Source of the DNA: Syntrophaceae bacterium UBA4778
GTDB lineage: Bacteria > Desulfobacterota > Syntrophia > Syntrophales > UBA4778
Length of the DNA: 7,869 nucleotides
Direction of reading: 5' to 3'
Assembly: GCA_002403175.1 (NCBI GenBank)
Contig: DHHG01000263.1
Coordinates: 1,270-9,138 of the forward strand
A program made the position numbers and the translations under genes. The notes beneath the pieces are model-generated. The model was not told the origin of the DNA and ran no database searches. It saw only the letters and a program-made list of their open reading frames with translations. Below, one piece after another: positions 1 to 6,622 of this stretch (position 1 is its first letter; each line of letters opens with the position of its first letter).

Positions 1-467
1 TGATCCGTAAATTCCTTCAGGCGCTTGCGATCCGCATCATCTTCTATCTTCCGGGATACTCCCAATGTCTGTTTTTTCGGCATCAATACCAGATACCGGC
101 CGGGCAAGGAGGCAAATGTTGTCAACATGGCGCCTTTCCGATCTTTTTCCTCCCGGCAGACCTGAACCAAAACCTCCTGATTTACCCGGAGAATGGACCT
201 TTTCCCATTCTCTTCCTCTTTGCGTTCCGTGTGGTACTCGGAACTGACGTCATGGAGGGGTAAAAAACCGTTGCGTTTTCCTCCGTAGTCTACGAAAGCG
301 GCTTGCAGACCGCGTTCCACTTTCATCACTACACCTTTGTAAACATTACCTACGATCGGCTCTTTCACCGACATCTGGATAAAGAACTCACTCAACTTGC
401 CATCATCGATGATGGCCATCCGTTTCTCTTCTTTATCGATCGCATTGATCAGCATTCGTTTTTTCAT
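1..467 (-). CDS. Rne/Rng-family ribonuclease E/G, N-terminal part (gene continues past the left edge)
   Basis: This is an endoribonuclease of the RNase E/G family, which processes rRNA and tRNA precursors and degrades mRNA in the cytoplasm. Read on the minus strand from ATG 467, 155 codons stay open to the window edge, so only the N-terminal third or so is present. It begins MKKRMLINAI, like the RNase E/G N-terminus. An S1-type RNA-binding domain lies at about residues 38-115 with the signatures GNVYKGVVMKVERGLQAAFV (40-59) and DYGGKRNGFLPL (60-71). The family block KGAMLTTFASLPGRYLVLMP (111-130) and VSRKIED follow. The S1 domain holds a charged stretch (ERKEEENGKR, 81-90). An in-frame ATG five codons upstream (482) has only an A-run before it, whereas AGGAAA at 476-471 sits 3 nt before ATG 467, so 467 is chosen. 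The catalytic DNase I-like and zinc-link regions lie outside the window, so RNase E and RNase G cannot be told apart. The upstream neighbour on the same strand is the YciO/TsaC gene, 94 bp away. Confidence 0.9.
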   Translation of the reverse strand, partial: MKKRMLINAIDKEEKRMAIIDDGKLSEFFIQMSVKEPIVGNVYKGVVMKVERGLQAAFVDYGGKRNGFLPLHDVSSEYHTERKEEENGKRSILRVNQEVLVQVCREEKDRKGAMLTTFASLPGRYLVLMPKKQTLGVSRKIEDDADRKRLKEFTD

Positions 468-523
468 AATTTTCCTATTCATTTTTTTTTAGACTATCGA
501 AAGATTCAATCAAAGACCAAACC

Positions 524-545
524 GGCTCCAGGCTGATGCCGAGCC
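524..545. other. Small inverted repeat between the YciO/TsaC gene and the RNase E/G gene
   Basis: GGCTC (524-528) pairs with GAGCC (541-545), and an inner GGC (531-533) pairs with GCC (538-540) around a TGAT loop. The result is a short bulged hairpin in the 94-bp gap. No U-tract follows it on either strand, so I do not call it a terminator. It could be a leader structure of the RNase mRNA; RNase E genes elsewhere are known to autoregulate through their 5' leaders, but that role here is only a possibility. Confidence 0.3.
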
Positions 546-561
546 ATCGATAGCCATGTTC

Positions 562-1167
562 TCACTGGAAATAAGCGACATCTCCCTTGCCGGCCCTGAG
601 TACCTGCGGAATATCATCTACAAGACTGATAACACTGGACTGCTCAGATGCCAGACTGCCGCCGTCAATCACTAAATCGACCTGTTTCATTTTCTTTTCT
701 ATTTCGGATGGATCGCTCACAATCTCATCCTGCTCCAGTTTAGCGCTGGTATTAATAATCGGATTGCCCAATTCCCGAACAAGCGCTAGACAAATCTCGT
801 TATCAGGAACACGAATCCCGACAGCATTTCTCTTCTGAAGCAAAATCTTGGGAACCATTCTTGAGGCTTCGAGGATAAAGGTATAAGGACCGGGGAGCAG
901 TCGGCGCATGGTTTTATAAGCGAAATTGGAAACCATTGCATACTGACTGATATCTTTAAGATCCGCACAGATAAAACTGAGGGGCTGCTTTTTATTTCTG
1001 TGCTTGATTTCGTATATTTTTTCAATTCCTCGTTTATTGAAAAGATCGCATCCCAGGCCATAGACCGTATCCGTCGGGTATACGATGATACCGCCGTCCC
1101 TCAGGATATCTACCGCCTTCCTGATCAGCCTCATCTGGGGATTATCTTTATTGATTGAAAAAATCAT
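562..1167 (-). CDS. YciO/TsaC/Sua5-family protein (L-threonylcarbamoyladenylate synthase-like), 201 aa
   Basis: This is a YrdC-fold protein. TsaC/Sua5 members make threonylcarbamoyl-AMP from threonine, bicarbonate and ATP for the tRNA t6A37 modification. The N-terminal pattern (DNPQMRLIRKAV, 8-19), VPKILLQKRNAVGIRVP (105-121), and the length place it closer to the YciO branch than to canonical TsaC. Visible motifs are PTDTVYGLG (31-39), K55-x-R57, LLPGPYTFIL (90-99), VGIRVPDN (116-123), PIINTSA (136-142), DGGS (168-171), SSVI (177-180) and R191. The KxR half of the family's KxR/SxN signature is kept, but the SxN half reads S141-A-K143, so Asn is replaced by Lys. The role in t6A is therefore uncertain; a YciO-type side activity is the alternative. 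The start matches the family N-terminus but has no strong Shine-Dalgarno. It could be co-transcribed with the RNase gene 94 bp downstream. Confidence 0.88.
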   Translation of the reverse strand: MIFSINKDNPQMRLIRKAVDILRDGGIIVYPTDTVYGLGCDLFNKRGIEKIYEIKHRNKKQPLSFICADLKDISQYAMVSNFAYKTMRRLLPGPYTFILEASRMVPKILLQKRNAVGIRVPDNEICLALVRELGNPIINTSAKLEQDEIVSDPSEIEKKMKQVDLVIDGGSLASEQSSVISLVDDIPQVLRAGKGDVAYFQ

Positions 1168-1358
1168 AAATTATTTATTTTCTAACATATTTATCCCTAT
1201 TTAGCAAGGATTACCCATAAACAAAGCATGGTTTTGCGAAGCGGAAGAACGAGCAATTTGACTCGTCCGAAGCGAAATAGTTTTGAAAACCTAAAGAGTG
1301 GGACTAGGGAACGGACTTGCGCCACTCTCTAGTCATTCAGATATGTTTATACGTTTTT
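1168..1358. other. 191-bp intergenic region with nested and permuted inverted repeats
   Basis: No ORF is credible here. Three helices can be drawn. GGTTTT (1230-1235) pairs with AAAACC (1286-1291), enclosing CGG/ACGAG (1242-1244, 1249-1253) paired with CTCGT/CCG (1262-1269). Next to them, AGAGTGG (1295-1301) pairs with CCACTCT (1322-1328), and GACTAG (1302-1307) pairs with CTAGTC (1329-1334). The motif CGAAGCG occurs twice as a direct repeat (1237-1243 and 1268-1274, approximately). Read on the minus strand, the 7-bp AGAGTGG/CCACTCT hairpin lies about 30 nt after the cimA stop and is followed by TTTAGGTTTT. It could be a weak cimA terminator, but its 20-nt loop makes this uncertain. The region may be a dispersed intergenic repeat. 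It should also hold the promoter for the YciO/TsaC gene, but I find no convincing one. Confidence 0.4.
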
Positions 1359-2927
1359 TTAGGATTTGCTCAACTTATATTGGATACTGTCCACCAATGC
1401 CTGCCAGCTCGCCTCAATGATGTTGCCCGACACACCGATAGTGCTCCAGACTTCAGATGCATCCCTGGATTCAAGCCATACCCGAACCTTTGCTGCGGTT
1501 CCGTCTGTTCCTTCCAATATGTTAACCTTAAAATCTACCAGATGCATCTCTTTTATTTGGGGGTAAAAGGTTGTCAAAGCCTTTCGTAAGGCATTGTCGA
1601 GCGCATTGACAGGACCGTTGCCTTCGGCTGCTGTGATTTCCTCTTCGCCTCCCACAGAGATCTTGATTGTCGCCTGAGACATCGAAGGAGTATCTTCTCT
1701 TTTTTCATCAATAACCCTGAGGCATTCCAGCCTGAATGGTTCTTTAAATTCTCCCGTTGCCTTTTTAATCAGAAGAGACAGGGAACCATCCGCCGCATCG
1801 AACGTATAGCCCTGGTCCTCCATTTTTTTGATTTCCTGAACGACTTCTTTGCTTATCTTTCCCTTCTGCCCCAGAGAAATGCCGAATTCGTCAGCCTTGT
1901 ACACGATATTGCTCTTTCCGGAGAGATCGGACACGAGTACCCGGCGTTTGTTTCCGACCATTTCGGGTTCGATATGCTCATAAGCAATCGGATTTTTCAA
2001 AATGGCACTGACATGAACACCTCCCTTGTGCGCAAAGGCGCTCCGACCCACAAACGGACGGGAGTTCAAGGGAGGAACGTTCGCAATTTCGCTTACAAAA
2101 AGAGATAAATTGGTAAGCTGGCGAATGCTGTTCTCCGGGAGACACTGCCGCTTTAATTTCAGCTGCAAGTTGCCAATAATCGGAATGAGATCGGCATTTC
2201 CACACCGCTCTCCATAGCCGTTGATCGTCCCCTGGACCATCCGGGCGCCTTCGGCAACGGCGCACAGGGAATTGGCAACCGCGAGTCCTCCGTCATTGTG
2301 GGCATGAATTCCCAACAGATGCGGAGGAATAAATTGTTTCACTTCTTGAACGATCTCGGAGACTTCCATGGGAAGCGTCCCCCCATTGGTATCACAGAGA
2401 ACGATAAAATCCGCGCCGGCGCTCAGGGCCGTTTCGATTGTCATCCGGGCATAAGCCGGATTGCGCTTGAATCCGTCAAAGAAATGCTCGGCATCATAGA
2501 CAACCTCTCTACCCTTGCTCTTGAGAAAGGATACCGACTCCCCGATCATCGCCAGATTCTCTTCCAGAGATACACCCAGAATTTCTGTTGCGTGCAGATC
2601 CCATGTCTTTCCAAAAATGGTTACGGTCGGCGTCTCCGCCTGAATCAAGGCTATCAGATTCGGGCAGTTCTCCGGGAGACAATCGCTTTTTCGTGTGCTG
2701 CCGAACGCCGAGAGACGGGCATTTTTGAAGACGACATCTTTGGCAAGCTCGAAAAAACGCATGTCTTTGGGATTCGATCCCGGCCACCCACCTTCAATAT
2801 AGCGAACCCCTACTTCATCGAGCTTCTTTGCTATCCTGATTTTTTCCTCTGCTGAAAAACTGATCTGTTCGCCCTGAGTTCCATCCCTCAAGGTCGTATC
2901 ATAAATCAAGACATCCCTTTTCTTCAT
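1359..2927 (-). CDS. cimA: (R)-citramalate synthase CimA
   Basis: CimA condenses acetyl-CoA with pyruvate to (R)-citramalate, the committed step of the threonine-independent route to 2-oxobutyrate and isoleucine. At 522 aa it has the normal length for the long CimA family. The N-terminal HMGL-like TIM barrel carries [12 protein letters not shown] (9-20; R14 and D15 are expected catalytic/metal residues), [13 protein letters not shown] (43-55, the CimA rather than LeuA version), the metal motif HAHNDGG (208-214), and [10 protein letters not shown] (237-246). GKSN (337-340) lies in the linker region. The C-terminal LeuA-type allosteric domain, about 395-515, contains [14 protein letters not shown] (434-447) and [14 protein letters not shown] (498-511), so end-product (isoleucine) inhibition is likely. 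Shine-Dalgarno AGAGGA (2940-2935) lies 7 nt before ATG 2927. Transcription appears to be controlled by an isoleucine-rich leader ORF and attenuator directly upstream. Alternatives such as homocitrate or isopropylmalate synthase are disfavoured by length and motifs. Confidence 0.95.
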   Translation of the reverse strand: MKKRDVLIYDTTLRDGTQGEQISFSAEEKIRIAKKLDEVGVRYIEGGWPGSNPKDMRFFELAKDVVFKNARLSAFGSTRKSDCLPENCPNLIALIQAETPTVTIFGKTWDLHATEILGVSLEENLAMIGESVSFLKSKGREVVYDAEHFFDGFKRNPAYARMTIETALSAGADFIVLCDTNGGTLPMEVSEIVQEVKQFIPPHLLGIHAHNDGGLAVANSLCAVAEGARMVQGTINGYGERCGNADLIPIIGNLQLKLKRQCLPENSIRQLTNLSLFVSEIANVPPLNSRPFVGRSAFAHKGGVHVSAILKNPIAYEHIEPEMVGNKRRVLVSDLSGKSNIVYKADEFGISLGQKGKISKEVVQEIKKMEDQGYTFDAADGSLSLLIKKATGEFKEPFRLECLRVIDEKREDTPSMSQATIKISVGGEEEITAAEGNGPVNALDNALRKALTTFYPQIKEMHLVDFKVNILEGTDGTAAKVRVWLESRDASEVWSTIGVSGNIIEASWQALVDSIQYKLSKS

Positions 2928-2949
2928 AAGCCATTCCTCTCACCGGAAT

Positions 2950-2988
2950 AAAAAATCCGTTACCGGCTGCGCCTGATAACGGATTTTT
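2950..2988 (-). terminator. Attenuator terminator hairpin in the cimA leader
   Basis: AAAAATCCGTTA and its exact complement TAACGGATTTTT (2951-2962 and 2977-2988) form a perfect 12-bp stem around a 14-nt loop that can add a small GGC/GCC helix. On the minus strand the stem ends in six U residues (2955-2950), and the cimA Shine-Dalgarno begins 10 nt further on. No gene upstream on the minus strand needs a terminator here, because the interval before it holds only the leader ORF and its promoter. The A/T symmetry would also let it act on plus-strand transcripts, though no plus-strand gene ends here. Confidence 0.85.
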
Positions 2989-3021
2989 GTTTATCTGTAT
3001 ATTATGCCATCATCAGGTCGC
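2969..3021 (-). promoter_or_regulatory. Predicted antiterminator of the cimA attenuator (2:3 pairing)
   Basis: On the minus strand GCGACCTGATGATGG (3021-3007), which spans the leader ORF's last codons and stop, can pair with CCGTTATCAGGCGC (2982-2969). This gives 11 consecutive pairs with two G-U wobbles, then a one-base bulge (A3018) and three more G-C pairs. The second strand includes six bases of the terminator's left arm plus its loop, so antiterminator and terminator exclude each other. The first strand can instead pair with leader codons 6-9: GCCATTATCA (3066-3057) with TGATGATGGC (3015-3006), ten pairs with one wobble. This is the 1:2 protector structure of classical attenuators. The helices were drawn by hand, without energy calculation. 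Confidence 0.72.
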
Positions 3022-3081
3022 TATATGTGCTACCCGTATAATTATCCCGTTGCTAATGATAATGGCGATTGCTTCTCTCAT
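3013..3081 (-). CDS. Isoleucine-rich leader peptide of cimA (22 aa)
   Basis: This minus-strand ORF runs from ATG 3081 to TGA 3013 and encodes 22 residues, eight of them Ile (positions 5, 7, 8, 9, 13, 14, 15 and 20), with one Val. Its core reads AIAIIISNGIIIRVAHI. AUA, AUU and AUC codons are all used, including AUA-AUU-AUA at residues 13-15. Position and composition fit a leader peptide whose translation senses charged isoleucyl-tRNA, as in the enterobacterial ilv leaders, placed here before citramalate synthase. It lies between a promoter (3140-3112) and a terminator hairpin (2988-2950). The weak point is initiation: the only good Shine-Dalgarno-like sequence, AAGGAGAG (3114-3107), is 25 nt from the ATG and partly inside the proposed -10 region. 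Translation would then depend on a nearly leaderless or weak site. The peptide itself need not have any function. Confidence 0.8.
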   Translation of the reverse strand: MREAIAIIISNGIIIRVAHIAT

Positions 3082-3111
3082 ACTTTTTTATCGAGTTAAT
3101 CAGTTTCTCTC

Positions 3112-3140
3112 CTTGTATGTTATGGCCATTGTTTTGTCAA
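3112..3140 (-). promoter_or_regulatory. Sigma70-like promoter for the cimA leader
   Basis: A perfect -35 box TTGACA (3140-3135) is followed after exactly 17 bp by TACAAG (3117-3112), a four-of-six match to TATAAT. Transcription would begin near 3105, about 24 nt before the leader ATG. The weak -10 is the main doubt. Confidence 0.6.
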
Positions 3141-3216
3141 TAGAAAAAACCAGTAGGTACAGGTATTTCAATACTTCCAATTGCACTTGGGATTCAAATT
3201 TATTTCATATTTAAAC

Positions 3217-3245
3217 TTGAAAATAACGCAGGTTGGTTTTATAAG
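3217..3245 (+). promoter_or_regulatory. Sigma70-like promoter for the plus-strand kinase-like gene
   Basis: TTGAAA (3217-3222), a 17-bp spacer and TATAAG (3240-3245) form a good consensus promoter pointing right. Transcription would begin near 3252, about 45 nt before the ATG at 3297. It is divergent from the cimA leader promoter, with 76 bp of AT-rich DNA between the two -35 boxes. Confidence 0.6.
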
Positions 3246-3296
3246 TTCTGAACAAAGTGGTTGGACTAAATGCATATATTTTCAGAGAGATAAACG

Positions 3297-3836
3297 ATGC
3301 GAATCATTATTGTAGTTGGAATGCCGGCTTCCGGTAAAAATATTGCACGGCAATACGCGGAAGCTCGCGAAATACCGTATTTTGCGACAGGTGACCTTGT
3401 CCGTGAAGAGGTACGCAGGCGCGGTCTTGAACCGGATGCGGCCACCATGGCAAAAGTTTCCACTGAGCTCCGAGGTCCGGATGGGATGGGAGTTACGAAA
3501 CTGGCCCTTTCATCGGCCATCCAAAGCGGTGCGGAGGTATTGTTCTTGGAAGGAATGCGCTCTCAACCTGAGATAGACCATATACGTGGCGACAACGAGT
3601 GTACCGTCATTGCGTTTCTGGCTCCAAGGAAAATGCGTCTTGAAAGAATCATGTCCAGAGGAAGGTCGGATGATTCGCCACAGGCATTCGATTCAAGAGA
3701 CCAGAGGGAAGTAGAATACGGCACAGCGGTTCCCATTGCATTGGCAGACGAATACATACTAAACACGAGTTCCATGGAGGAAGCTCTCAAGGAACTTGAC
3801 AATATTGTAAAGGTTTGTCGGCATCCCAGAAAATAA
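3297..3836 (+). CDS. UPF0200-type P-loop NTPase, dephospho-CoA kinase/adenylate kinase-like (179 aa)
   Basis: This is a small cytoplasmic nucleoside/nucleotide kinase-fold protein resembling the mostly archaeal UPF0200 family; the substrate is unknown. It has a P-loop GMPASGKN (8-15), a substrate-site TGD (31-33) followed by VREEVRRRGLEP, the block KVSTELRGPDGMG (53-65), a Walker B-like LFLEGMRS (82-89), a LID-like RGRSDD (121-126) with charged SRDQREVEYG (133-142), and ALADEYILN (148-156). The residue after the P-loop lysine is Asn15, where classical Walker A motifs have Ser or Thr. The other landmarks are intact, so it is probably functional. The start has AGAGAGA (3284-3290) six bases upstream. 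The next gene begins 47 bp downstream on the same strand, so the two are probably one operon. CoaE itself is an unlikely identity given the archaeal-style motifs. Confidence 0.8.
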   Translation: MRIIIVVGMPASGKNIARQYAEAREIPYFATGDLVREEVRRRGLEPDAATMAKVSTELRGPDGMGVTKLALSSAIQSGAEVLFLEGMRSQPEIDHIRGDNECTVIAFLAPRKMRLERIMSRGRSDDSPQAFDSRDQREVEYGTAVPIALADEYILNTSSMEEALKELDNIVKVCRHPRK

Positions 3837-3883
3837 AACGATTTAAAACAGAATCACGAAATCCTCAACATTGGAGAAACCGG

Positions 3884-4468
3884 GTGAATAAGCAACAGAT
3901 CGATCTGGAAAAATTATTCGAGAGATTGAAATCAAATCAGGAAATCGCACAGAAATTCTTTGAAATCGAGGTTTGTATTTTATCCGTGCTCAATTTTAAG
4001 GATCTCTTTGAAAAGCTGTTGTCGGAAATCAGAGAGAAGTTCGGAATTCCGCATCTCTGGATATCATTGATCGACAAGGGAGATTTATCCTCGCTGATAC
4101 AGGAACTCGGAAATTCGAATGTCCTGAAAGAGCGCCTCAATATGATAACCGAGGAAATCTTTCTCGGACTGCTCAATGCCAAAAAGAAACCGGTACTGGC
4201 GAATGGGGACCTGAAACCCTTCTATAAGCTATTTCCGGAGAATGAGAAATATTTCATTAAATCAATAGCTGTTATTCCATTGACTCTCGACGGGGAAATC
4301 ATCGGAAGTTTGAATATGGCCGATTATTCGGAAACGCGCTTTCAACCCGGTATGGATATCCAATTTCTGGATCAGCTTTCAACGATCGTATCCATATGCA
4401 TTTCCAACGTGACCGCTCATGAAAGGCTCAGGATTCTTGCTGAATACGAGGCGGACTTATCCGAATAG
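3884..4468 (+). CDS. GAF-domain protein, DUF484-like (194 aa)
   Basis: This is a probable soluble signalling or regulatory protein with one GAF domain. Residues 4-32 form a charged amphipathic helix (LEKLFERLKSNQEIAQKFFE), likely a coiled coil for dimerisation. The GAF-like domain follows at about 35-178 with FGIPHLWISLID (53-64), SIAVIPLTLDGEIIGSLNMAD (127-147) and a closing helix FLDQLSTIVSICISNVTAHE (161-180). I see no output domain, transmembrane segment or catalytic motif, and the ligand is unknown. I place the start at GTG 3884 because TTGGAGA with GGAG at 3873-3876 lies 7 nt upstream. A longer reading from TTG 3815 would overlap the kinase-like gene by 22 bp, has no good ribosome site and adds a basic, low-complexity tail. 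It is likely co-transcribed with the kinase-like gene. It ends 32 bp from the convergent thiC stop. Confidence 0.78.
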   Translation: MNKQQIDLEKLFERLKSNQEIAQKFFEIEVCILSVLNFKDLFEKLLSEIREKFGIPHLWISLIDKGDLSSLIQELGNSNVLKERLNMITEEIFLGLLNAKKKPVLANGDLKPFYKLFPENEKYFIKSIAVIPLTLDGEIIGSLNMADYSETRFQPGMDIQFLDQLSTIVSICISNVTAHERLRILAEYEADLSE

Positions 4469-4500
4469 CTGGGCCGAACTGAATAACTCCGGGATGAGGC

Positions 4501-5778
4501 CTATTTTCCATCTTTTCCCATTTTGATTGCGCAAAGCTCGCCGCACATAGTGCACCCCTCATCCTTTGCCCTTTCGCTTTTCTCAAGCAGAGCGCTGGCC
4601 TTTTCGGGATCGATAGCCATTTGTATCTGTCCATCCCAGTTGAAGTCCCTTCGGTGTTGGGCCATCGCTATGTCCTTATCCAATGCCCCCGGCAGACCTT
4701 TCGCAATATCTGCGATATGGGCGGCAATTCGTGAGGTGACAACGCCTTCCCTGACGTCTTCCAGAGTCGGTAATCTCAAATGCTCGGATGGGGTTACATA
4801 GCAAAGGAAATCAGCTCCTGCGGCACCGGCAATGGCTCCGCCGATTGCAGCCGTTATGTGATCGTAGCCGGGTGCGATATCGGTCGGCAGCGGCCCGAGC
4901 ACGTAGAAAGGCGCCCCATTACATAATCTCTTCTGGAGCAGTATATTGGTCTCGATATCCCGTAAAGGGACATGTCCCGGACCTTCGATCATAACCTGGA
5001 CGCCACCGTCCCTGGCCCGTTTCGCCAATTCTCCCAGATGGATGAGTTCCTGGATCTGACCTCTGTCGGTGGCATCGGCCAGACATCCCGGTCTTAAACC
5101 GTCTCCCAGACTGAGGACCATATCGTAGCGGCGTGCAATTTCAATCAGACGATCATACTCTGCGAAAAGAGGATTTTCCTTTTGATGATATTTCATCCAG
5201 TGCGCCGTGATAGAACCGCCCCGGCTGACAATGCCGAGGAGGCGTCCTTCCGCGTGAATGGCCTCAACGCTCCGGAGGGTTACGCCGCAATGCACCGTAA
5301 TGAAGTCGACTCCATCTTCGCCGTTGGCTTCGATCGCTTCGAAGAGATCGTCCGCTGTCATCTCAACGATAGATCTGCCGCTGTCCAGCATGCGGGCCGC
5401 CGCCTGATAAATCGGGACCGTTCCAACAGCTACGGTCGACTCTCGGATCACTGCCTTTCGGATTGCATCGATGTCGCCTCCCGTTGAAAGATCCATGATC
5501 GTATCGGCGCTTGCCTTTATAGATATCTTGACCTTTTCGAGTTCCAGCGCAAGATCGTTATGATCTTTGGATGTTCCGATATTGGCGTTGACTTTGGTTC
5601 TCAAGCCCTTGCCGACTGCCAGGGGAGGAATGCTTATGTGCCGGTTGTTGCGAACCAAAACAATCGTGCCGTTCTCAATTCCCTTGCGGATGAATTCGGG
5701 TGTTGTACCTTCCGTCTCCGCACAAATCTTCATTTCTTCCGATATCCTACCCTGTCGGGCTATTTCCAGTTGGGTCAT
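4501..5778 (-). CDS. thiC: Phosphomethylpyrimidine synthase ThiC
   Basis: ThiC is the radical-SAM enzyme that rearranges aminoimidazole ribotide into HMP phosphate, the pyrimidine half of thiamin. At 425 aa it is the short form, lacking the N-terminal extension of the roughly 600-residue enterobacterial enzyme. Motifs, numbered from ATG 5778, are KVNANIGTS (62-70), MDLSTGGD (95-102), SRGGS (185-189), SLGDGLRPG (223-231), EGPGHVPL (265-272), GPLPTDIAPGYDHI (295-308) and CYVTPSEHLRLP (326-337). The C-terminal iron-sulfur ligands are C409, C412 and C416, spaced CX2CX3C. A GTG at 5787 is in frame but forms part of the Shine-Dalgarno AGGTGA (5789-5784), five bases before ATG 5778. MTQLEIARQG also matches the family N-terminus, so the ATG is preferred. 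It is the last gene of the riboswitch-controlled thiD-thi4-thiC operon, 61 bp after thi4. Confidence 0.96.
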   Translation of the reverse strand: MTQLEIARQGRISEEMKICAETEGTTPEFIRKGIENGTIVLVRNNRHISIPPLAVGKGLRTKVNANIGTSKDHNDLALELEKVKISIKASADTIMDLSTGGDIDAIRKAVIRESTVAVGTVPIYQAAARMLDSGRSIVEMTADDLFEAIEANGEDGVDFITVHCGVTLRSVEAIHAEGRLLGIVSRGGSITAHWMKYHQKENPLFAEYDRLIEIARRYDMVLSLGDGLRPGCLADATDRGQIQELIHLGELAKRARDGGVQVMIEGPGHVPLRDIETNILLQKRLCNGAPFYVLGPLPTDIAPGYDHITAAIGGAIAGAAGADFLCYVTPSEHLRLPTLEDVREGVVTSRIAAHIADIAKGLPGALDKDIAMAQHRRDFNWDGQIQMAIDPEKASALLEKSERAKDEGCTMCGELCAIKMGKDGK

Positions 5779-5839
5779 TAGATTCACCTGAGTTCTTTGT
5801 TATAAAATTAAGAATAGAAATATACCAATTATTCTCGTT

Positions 5840-6610
5840 CTAATCCGCAGAAAGTATCAATTCCGCAGCTTTTTTCCCGGAAAGAAGCATCCCTCCAAAT
5901 ATGGGGCCCATTCTCGGCCCTCCGAAGGCAGCATTTGCAGACATACCGGCGACAAAAACTCCGGGACAGATTTCTTTCGTATTTTCCAGGGTCAGCCGCT
6001 CCGCTTTCTCAGCCCATAGCGAGCGCTCCCCGATCAATTTTCCAGTCGATGTCCTTAAAGCAACATCAGCTTTTCTTTCGATAACTTTCAGGACCTCGGT
6101 AGCATGCCCGGTGGAGTCGATTACATGCCGAGCCGAGATCGTCAGGGGATCGACATGGAGCCCCGTCATTTCAACGGGTGACCAAGTGACGACCAGGCCG
6201 GTAACCCGCCCCTCACGAATAACCACATCTTCAACCGACATGCAATTAAATATTTTTGCTCCTGCCTTCATTGCATGCGAACAGATGGTTGAAACGGCTT
6301 CAACGGCATCGGCTGTATAATAGCCGGGTTCATAAGCTAGGGTACGTATTTCGAATAGATCCAGCATGCCTTTTGCCTCTTCCTGGACGACGATTTCGTT
6401 GAACATCATGCCGCCCCCCCACATGCCCCCGCCGATACTCAACTTGCGTTCGAAAATAGCTGTTTTCTTTCCTGCCTTGGCCAGCATATAGGCGGCCACC
6501 AATCCGGCTGGGCCTCCACCTACTATTGCGACATCCATCTCCGTGTAATCGAGAAATTTCTGAGAAAACCGCTCAACTATGGCTCTTGTTATCGTAATCT
6601 CATTCAACAT
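5840..6610 (-). CDS. thi4: Thi4-family sulfide-dependent ADP-thiazole synthase
   Basis: Thi4 uses NAD, glycine and a sulfur donor, with iron, to make the adenylated carboxythiazole precursor of thiamin, replacing the usual bacterial ThiG/S/F/H set. The 256-aa protein has a Rossmann FAD/NAD-type fold: [10 protein letters not shown] (27-36), a beta2 acidic end AIFERK (51-56), the Thi4 glycine block GGGMWGGGM (60-68), a [10 protein letters not shown] block, and the C-terminal [17 protein letters not shown] then [12 protein letters not shown]. In plant and yeast Thi4 the equivalent block (CGHDG-type) contains the cysteine sacrificed as sulfur donor; here Thr stands before GH. No cysteine lies there, so this is expected to be the non-suicidal, sulfide-using type found in anaerobes and methanogens. 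ATG 6610 has AAGGAGAG (6624-6617), which overlaps the thiD stop; the genes are 12 bp apart and probably translationally coupled. Confidence 0.93.
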   Translation of the reverse strand: MLNEITITRAIVERFSQKFLDYTEMDVAIVGGGPAGLVAAYMLAKAGKKTAIFERKLSIGGGMWGGGMMFNEIVVQEEAKGMLDLFEIRTLAYEPGYYTADAVEAVSTICSHAMKAGAKIFNCMSVEDVVIREGRVTGLVVTWSPVEMTGLHVDPLTISARHVIDSTGHATEVLKVIERKADVALRTSTGKLIGERSLWAEKAERLTLENTKEICPGVFVAGMSANAAFGGPRMGPIFGGMLLSGKKAAELILSAD

Positions 6611-6622
6611 TAAACTCTCTCC

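Noticed and set aside
65..536. Two plus-strand ORFs (60 and 77 aa) at the left end
   Set aside because: They lie opposite the RNase E/G coding frame, which is open on the minus strand from 467 to the edge and matches the family; the plus-strand peptides have no recognisable features or ribosome sites.
2298..2855. 185-aa plus-strand ORF inside cimA
   Set aside because: It is antisense to the conserved CimA barrel, and its length follows from codon bias on the opposite strand; no domain is recognisable.
2950..3140. T-box riboswitch as an alternative explanation of the cimA leader
   Set aside because: I see no T-box sequence or specifier-loop arrangement; the leader is too short and instead contains an Ile-rich ORF with competing helices.
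3815..3883. N-terminal extension of the GAF protein from TTG 3815
   Set aside because: It overlaps the kinase-like gene, lacks a ribosome site and adds non-domain sequence; GTG 3884 has GGAG at ideal spacing.
4453..4490. Imperfect inverted repeat GGACTTAT/ATAACTCC at the end of the GAF gene
   Set aside because: One central mismatch, a long loop and no U-tract; I cannot support a terminator between the convergent GAF and thiC genes.
5799..5828. Possible internal promoter TTGGTA-18-TATAAC between thi4 and thiC
   Set aside because: The gap is only 61 bp and AT-rich, so a match of this quality is expected by chance; thiC is adequately explained by the operon promoter.
5901..6320. 139-aa plus-strand ORF inside thi4
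   Set aside because: Antisense shadow of the conserved Thi4 sequence, with no plausible start signal or family resemblance.
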